NCBI GenBank assembly: GCA_021295965.1
Contig: JAGWBI010000018.1
Span: 94,700 to 128,888, forward strand
Length of the DNA stretch: 34,189 nucleotides
Direction: 5' to 3'
Source of the DNA: Dehalococcoidia bacterium
Lineage (GTDB): Bacteria > Chloroflexota > Dehalococcoidia > Lucifugimonadales > UBA3495
The position numbers were made by a program, and so were the translations under genes. The notes below the pieces were generated by a model. That model was not told the origin of the DNA and searched no databases. It worked only from the letters and a program-made list of their open reading frames with translations. Shown one piece after another: positions 30,134 through 34,189 of the stretch (positions within the stretch are counted from its first letter, which is position 1; the number at the start of each line of letters is the position of its first letter).

Positions 30134-31099
30134 ATGAAAGCCATCAGAATACACTTCACCGATACCGGCGATGAGTTGCGCATGGACGAGGTAGAACAGC
30201 CGGCCCCCCAATCCAATGAGGTGCTGATCAGGACACAGGCCATCGGCGTGAACCGCGCCGACACGTACCGGGCGCGAAACGCGCCGTCGGGCCAACCCGA
30301 ACCGCCGCGCATCCCCGGCCTAGACGTAGCCGGCGTGGTGGAATCAGTCGGCCCTGGCGTCGCCGGCTGGCAGCCCGGCGACCCGGTGATGGCGCTCGTT
30401 CGGGGCGCCTACGCCGAATATTGCACCGCCCAATCGGTGCTGGCCTTCCACGCGCCCGAGGGAATGTCCACCACCGACGCGGCGTCGTTGCCCTGCGTGT
30501 TCTTCACCGCCTGGTACGCCTTCGAGATGGCCGGATTGCAGGCCGGCGAAACCGCCTTGGTCCACTCGGCCGGCAGCGGCGTGGGCATGGCCGGCATCCA
30601 GATCGCCAATAATCTGGGCGCCCGCGTCCTCACCAGCGCCGGCTCCGACGAACGCGTCGAGCGTGGCCGCGAATTGGGCGCGGAGGCCGGCGTGAATTAC
30701 TCCAATCAGGACGTAACCGCAGAACTGCTGCGACTCACCGACGGTCGCGGCGTGGATATGGTTCTGGACACGGTGGGCGGCGCAATCTTCGACGCTACAT
30801 TGCGAGCGTTGGCTCCGGGCGGTCGGGTCGTGACCGTCGGCGGACACAGCGGCCAGCGATCCGAGTTAGACGAGCAGCGGCTTGCCGACCAGGGCCAATG
30901 GGTGCGCCGCGCCGGAGTGTTCGACGAGGCGGCGCGAGACGTGGAACAGCGCGGTTGGGCCACGATGAAACCGTGGTTCGAAAACAGCCAGATGCACACC
31001 GTCGTGCAGGAAGTCTTCCCCTGGACCGAGGCCACCCGGGTTCAGGAACTCCTCACCAACCGTGGCGTGTTCGGCAAGGTCGTCATGGAGGTCAACTAA
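30134..31099 (+). CDS. Zinc-less quinone oxidoreductase/medium-chain dehydrogenase family protein
   Basis: A 321-residue MDR-superfamily enzyme of the NADPH:quinone reductase branch. The N-terminal GroES-like domain has GVNRADTYRARN and PRIPGLDVAGVVESVG. The Rossmann part has VHSAGSGVGMAGIQIAN with AGSGVG (residues 146-151) for NAD(P)H. The catalytic-zinc Cys and His of alcohol dehydrogenases are missing, so it should reduce quinones or activated alkenes. GAGGTG sits five bases before the ATG at 30134. A longer frame from TTG 30098 has no support. It may use the reducing chemistry of the neighbouring aromatic genes, but this is inference. Confidence 0.93.
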   Translation: MKAIRIHFTDTGDELRMDEVEQPAPQSNEVLIRTQAIGVNRADTYRARNAPSGQPEPPRIPGLDVAGVVESVGPGVAGWQPGDPVMALVRGAYAEYCTAQSVLAFHAPEGMSTTDAASLPCVFFTAWYAFEMAGLQAGETALVHSAGSGVGMAGIQIANNLGARVLTSAGSDERVERGRELGAEAGVNYSNQDVTAELLRLTDGRGVDMVLDTVGGAIFDATLRALAPGGRVVTVGGHSGQRSELDEQRLADQGQWVRRAGVFDEAARDVEQRGWATMKPWFENSQMHTVVQEVFPWTEATRVQELLTNRGVFGKVVMEVN

Positions 31100-31113
31100 C
31101 CTGCGCCACTAAA

Positions 31114-31229
31114 GCGTACCCACTCGTCATGGCGAGGAGCAAAGCCCGATCTTTGACAAATACGGCAATCTCGCAGACTGAGCGATGGCTCCTGCGGCTG
31201 CGAGATTGCCACGCTGCGGTCGCAATGAA
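31114..31229. repeat. Palindromic MITE-like repeat, copy C
   Basis: An outer arm GCGTACCCACTC is followed by CGTCATGGCGAGGAGC and, at the right, GAGATTGCCACGCTGCGGTCGCAATGA is only broken by divergence. The centre carries about 20 extra bases (near 31140-31162) not seen in the other copies. It occupies the gap between the quinone reductase and the HAD gene. Confidence 0.85.
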
Positions 31230-31330
31230 AGGAGTCGGCAATACTGCTGACTGAACTCCCGTTCCTCCGCAATGATTTCGCCGCGCTTCGCTGGTGGTGA
31301 CGGTCCGGACGAAAATTGGCTGGCGTGAGT

Positions 31331-31996
31331 CTAGGCTGGCCCCGGCGCCAGCAGGTCGTAGTCGAAAGATTCCAGGTTTTCGATGATGACATCCGCCACC
31401 GACAGATCCAGGTGGCGGGTGGAATCGGTCAGAGTGCAAACGGTGTACGCGCCGGATGCGCTGGCGGCGGCCAACCCGATTGGCGAATCTTCGATGGCGA
31501 CACACTGGGGAGCCTCCAGGCCGATGAGCCGCGCCGCCTTCATGTAAATGTCCGGTTCCGGCTTGCCGCGCACCACATCGTCGCCGCCCAGGGCCACGGG
31601 AAAAGCGTCGGTCAACCCGATTACCGACAGCTTGAGGTCCACCCACTCGCGCAGGGACGACGAAGCCACCGCGATGGGCAGGCCCCGTCGCTGGGCCTCC
31701 GCGATCAGCGCCCGAACGCCGGGGCGAGCCGTCAGGTCCGAGCGCAGGACTTCTTTCACTACCACGTTGTATATGGCAAGTAGTTCCTCCGGGGTCTGGC
31801 GAATTTCGCGCAGTTCCCTCACGCGCACCCAGGTCTCTTCCACCGTGGTGCCGAGCAGGTAGCGATTGTTTTCCTCTTCGGTTATCACCGGCGCGCCGCA
31901 GCGTTCGACCACGACGTTGACGGCTTTGTGAAACAACGGCTCGCTGTCCACCAGAACGCCGTCCATATCGAACAAAATCCCTCTGTACCCTGCCAT
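31331..31996 (-). CDS. HAD superfamily (subfamily IA) phosphatase/phosphoglucomutase-like
   Basis: A 221-residue HAD hydrolase. Motif I is ILFDMDGVLVDSEP, with nucleophile Asp10 and acid/base Asp12; motif II is AVASSSLREW (Ser112-114); motif III Lys145 is in RGKPEPDIY; motif IV is AIEDSPIGLAAA (Glu169-Asp170). The cap domain between residues 15 and 90 is the helical C1 type. This fits beta-phosphoglucomutase-like and sugar-phosphate phosphatases. AGGAGG lies 5 bases before a TTG at 32002 and 11 before ATG 31996, so either start could be used. It is oriented against its neighbours. Confidence 0.92.
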   Translation of the reverse strand: MAGYRGILFDMDGVLVDSEPLFHKAVNVVVERCGAPVITEEENNRYLLGTTVEETWVRVRELREIRQTPEELLAIYNVVVKEVLRSDLTARPGVRALIAEAQRRGLPIAVASSSLREWVDLKLSVIGLTDAFPVALGGDDVVRGKPEPDIYMKAARLIGLEAPQCVAIEDSPIGLAAASASGAYTVCTLTDSTRHLDLSVADVIIENLESFDYDLLAPGPA

Positions 31997-32095
31997 TCCC
32001 AAAAAGGCCTCCTGCCCTACTGTTGATCACGACAATTATATCCCAACCTCAAATCTAACGTTCCTTGCCGTTCCGCAGAAAGGCGTGACAATCCC

Positions 32096-32229
32096 TCACG
32101 CGTACCCAGTTTCTGCCAGGCCGTCATTGCAAGCGTAGCGTGGCAATCTCGTCGGGACATCGGTGCTATTGCGGCAACGAGATCGCCACATCGCTGCGCC
32201 CGTCGCTATGACAAACTGGGTACGCGTGA
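32096..32229. repeat. Palindromic MITE-like repeat, copy D (complete, 134 bp)
   Basis: The outermost 17 bases TCACGCGTACCCAGTTT (32096-32112) and their exact inverse (32213-32229) bracket the unit. Inside are GTCATTGCAAGCGTAGCG on the left and GTCGCTATGAC on the right, with GGCAATCTCGT / ACGAGATCGCC in the centre. It is the best-preserved copy and defines the likely ends of the element. It lies between the HAD and FRG genes. Confidence 0.92.
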
Positions 32230-32307
32230 GGACAATGTGCCATTGTGCTCGAATATGGAGTCTGGTATGGGTACGGTGGCGACAATAAGAATTCAGGAAG
32301 TTTCGAC

Positions 32308-33687
32308 ATGGCAGACGCACAGCACGTTGAGTGGTTGCTCCAAGGTGCAGACGCATGGAACCGACGACGGGAGTCCACTCCGTTCAAGCCTTTCCTGATG
32401 AACGCCGATATCTACGGCGAGTTCAACAAACGCGGGTTGCTTCACCAAAACGGACGCGTGCGGCTCAACAGGTTCAACTTGAGCGACGCAAACCTGATAG
32501 GAGCTATCCTCCGAAACACCGACTTCTACCAAGCTGACTTGCGTAGGGCCAAACTGACCGCCAACTTGGATACAGTCGATTTTGGCCAAGCCGATCTTAC
32601 CGACGCCGAGATCATGCTCGCGTACGTGGAAAACGCCAGTTTCGGGTCCGCTACCCTCCACAATGCCAATCTTATACAGACTAACTTGGCCGGCGCCGAA
32701 CTCGCGTGGTCACAGATCTGGACTGCTCGAATATTTGAGCCTGGTGGTTCAACCCCTCAGTCAGATCCTGAAATATGTCCAGGGCATCCAATAGCCGACG
32801 TGTCGGAATTCATCGACCGGTTTAGGAACATCGAGTGCCGGCACGCTAAAGACTTGACGTACTATTTTCGCGGGGAAAGTTGTACCGATTGGGAGTTGAG
32901 ACCGTCGGTGATGCGATACGTCAAAACGGCTCGGAGTTTCGCATGGAGGTCAAAGGAGAGTGGCATGCTGACCGAACTGATGTCGCGCCACCCTGAGGAA
33001 TTTACAAATGCCCACTCGGCGCTTTCCCAGTGGGTTATCGCCCAACACCATCGCCTCAAAACCCGCTTCTTGGATATCACTGCAGACCCGTTGGTGGCGT
33101 TATTCAATGCCTCCACTGACGAAACCAACCGCCACGTTACCGGGGTAGTTCATATCTTTGCGGTCCCCCATTGGTTGGTAAAACCGTACGACGACACGGC
33201 GGTCAGCGTTATAGCAAATTTCGCCAAGCTGGATCGTACAGACCAGAATACCCTATTAACCAAAACGGGCACACAAATGCAGGAACAAGACCCTGATGTT
33301 CAGATCGGATATTTGTACAGACAGGCAATCGCCCGACTCTGCCGGCTTATCCGAGAAGAAAAGCCGTGGTTCGAAGAAGACATGGTGGATGTACGAGATT
33401 TCTTCCGAGTGTTTGCGGTCCAGCCGCAGCAATCCATCGAGCGTATCCGCGCCCAATCTGGTGCTTTCCTCGTTTCGGCCTTTCATGAACGGTTTGAGCG
33501 CGACGAAGTTTTAAAGTGGAACAGCGATACTCCGATCTATGCCCACTACACGATCACCATTCCACCGAACAGAAAGGACCGGGTCGCAGCCGATTTGCAC
33601 TTACTACGCGTCACCCGGGAGCGACTCTTCCCCGGCTTAGATTCGTCTGCTGACGCGATCACAGGGCTACATGCGAGAGGTGTTTAG
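32308..33687 (+). CDS. Pentapeptide-repeat and FRG-domain fusion protein
   Basis: A 459-residue cytoplasmic protein with two recognisable parts. Residues 1-30 (EHV-like QHVEWLLQGADAWNRRR) form a lead-in helix; residues 57-137 contain pentapeptide repeats of the A(D/N)LxX type (for example LSDANLIGAIL, QADLTDAEI, HNANLIQTNLAGAEL), forming a right-handed beta helix. Residues about 185-270 carry the FRG domain: YYFRGESCTDWELRPSVMR and QHHRLKTRFLDITADPLVALF, matching the family pattern F-R-G then Q-H-x-G-L-x-T-R-L-L-D. FRG domains have no established biochemical activity. ATG 32308 has AGGAAG at 32295-32300 and is preferred to GTG 32245. It sits between two repeats and beside a broken protease, an accessory setting. 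Confidence 0.88.
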   Translation: MADAQHVEWLLQGADAWNRRRESTPFKPFLMNADIYGEFNKRGLLHQNGRVRLNRFNLSDANLIGAILRNTDFYQADLRRAKLTANLDTVDFGQADLTDAEIMLAYVENASFGSATLHNANLIQTNLAGAELAWSQIWTARIFEPGGSTPQSDPEICPGHPIADVSEFIDRFRNIECRHAKDLTYYFRGESCTDWELRPSVMRYVKTARSFAWRSKESGMLTELMSRHPEEFTNAHSALSQWVIAQHHRLKTRFLDITADPLVALFNASTDETNRHVTGVVHIFAVPHWLVKPYDDTAVSVIANFAKLDRTDQNTLLTKTGTQMQEQDPDVQIGYLYRQAIARLCRLIREEKPWFEEDMVDVRDFFRVFAVQPQQSIERIRAQSGAFLVSAFHERFERDEVLKWNSDTPIYAHYTITIPPNRKDRVAADLHLLRVTRERLFPGLDSSADAITGLHARGV

Positions 33688-33716
33688 CACGACTCTCGCC
33701 AGCCGATGAGTCTTTA

Positions 33717-34092
33717 TCACGGCCGGTCAGGGCCACCCCAACCCAGCGACAACCATTCCGCCGGCGCGAGCCGCTCTCCCACCGGGTCCACCACGAGGTT
33801 GAACGCTTCCAGCATAGACGCGCCTGCAGATAGTTCCCATCCGGCCCGAATATAAACGGGCAGGGGCGTTCGTCACCGTCAATGCTGAACCGGGCAAATC
33901 CATACCTGTATCGCACCCGGCTGCCGTCGGCCAGGATGAAACCCAGTTGCTGGTGCGGCTCGATGCGCAGTTCGGTCATCAGCGACTCCGGCAGCATCGA
34001 GAGCGCCGCTCCGGTGTCTACCACCGGCTGCACCGGCGCCAAGTCGCCGCGTCCAGATTGCCGACTCCCACATCAACCTTGAACATCGACAT
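33717..34092 (-). pseudogene. Broken retropepsin-like aspartic protease
   Basis: On the minus strand, ATG 34092 (after GAGAGAACGTAG) begins MSMFKVDVGVGNLDAATW, then the frame breaks; a second frame gives PVQPVVDTGAALSMLPESL (catalytic DTG) and the flap region DGSRVRYRYGFARFSIDGDE; a third frame gives AGASMLEAFNLVVDPVGERL and ends near 33717. The three pieces add up to a normal clan AA protease of about 125 residues with two frameshifts, so it is either decayed or affected by sequencing indels. It is related to the intact protease at 7664 only at the family level. Confidence 0.82.
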
Positions 34093-34102
34093 CTACGTTC
34101 TC

Positions 34103-34189
34103 TCATGCGTACCCAGTTCGTCATCGCGAGGAGCGCAGCGACGTGGCGATCTCGTTGCTGAAAGAGACCCCCTTGCCATCACGAGATTG
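34103..34189. repeat. Palindromic MITE-like repeat, copy E, cut by the window end
   Basis: The left arm TCATGCGTACCCAGTTCG matches the outer arm of copy D, followed by TCATCGCGAGGAGCGCAGCG and GGCGATCTCGTTGC. The right half reaches ATCACGAGATTG at the end of the window and is incomplete. Confidence 0.85.

Noticed and set aside
27800-34189. CRISPR array formed by the dispersed repeats
   Set aside because: The copies are kilobases apart, palindromic and lie between genes; there are no regular spacers and no cas genes.

Overview
The window is GC-rich bacterial chromosome with many short intergenic gaps, mixed gene orientation, and a blend of housekeeping and accessory genes. The gene set fits a Chloroflexota-type genome, perhaps Dehalococcoidia or SAR202-like: a coenzyme F420 ligase (cofE), a luciferase-like oxidoreductase, an HpaB-type flavin monooxygenase, a xanthine-dehydrogenase-family subunit, several RimJ/RimL-type acetyltransferases and two Uma2 (DUF820) genes. 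This placement is inference from gene content; there is no rRNA or marker tree in the window.

Layout. 1-4.8 kb: the 3' part of a molybdenum hydroxylase large subunit, then three tandem 171-residue GNAT acetyltransferase paralogs, the second and third separated by an overlapping two-gene HEPN-like module; then a lipoprotein cytochrome c and a MoaD/ThiS-like small protein. 4.8-6.9 kb: Uma2 with a repeat-built coiled coil, then a Nudix-GNAT pair joined by an ATGA overlap behind a good sigma70-type promoter. 6.9-9.6 kb (minus strand): cobalamin adenosyltransferase, hisH, an unknown 92-residue protein, a retropepsin-like protease and hisA, read in that order. 9.7-11.1 kb: an accessory patch with a collapsed DNA methyltransferase-HNH pseudogene, a tail-anchored small protein, a DUF2283 pair and an orphan antitoxin-like gene. 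11.2-13.9 kb: cofE, a second Uma2 and DNA polymerase IV. 14.5-19.1 kb: selenium-binding protein/methanethiol oxidase, a polytopic membrane protein bracketed by two identical palindromes, decayed dppC and transposase relics, and a solute-binding lipoprotein. 19.8-26.5 kb: formate-tetrahydrofolate ligase, then a probable operon def-cca-secD-secF with a clear promoter. 26.7-34.2 kb: luciferase-like oxidoreductase, HpaB-type monooxygenase, VOC-fold protein (possible extradiol dioxygenase), quinone oxidoreductase, HAD phosphatase, a pentapeptide-repeat/FRG protein and a broken aspartic protease. Almost every gap in this last part carries a copy of a mobile palindromic repeat.

How the genes may work together. 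HpaB and the VOC protein resemble an aromatic hydroxylation plus ring-cleavage pair, with the neighbouring oxidoreductases as possible partners. CofE makes polyglutamylated F420, which some luciferase-like enzymes use. def, cca, secD and secF serve protein maturation, tRNA maturation and export. The observations most worth following up are a SecD that appears to contain two extra SecF-type periplasmic domains, the pentapeptide-FRG fusion protein, the HEPN-like pair inside the acetyltransferase array, and the dense family of palindromic repeats.
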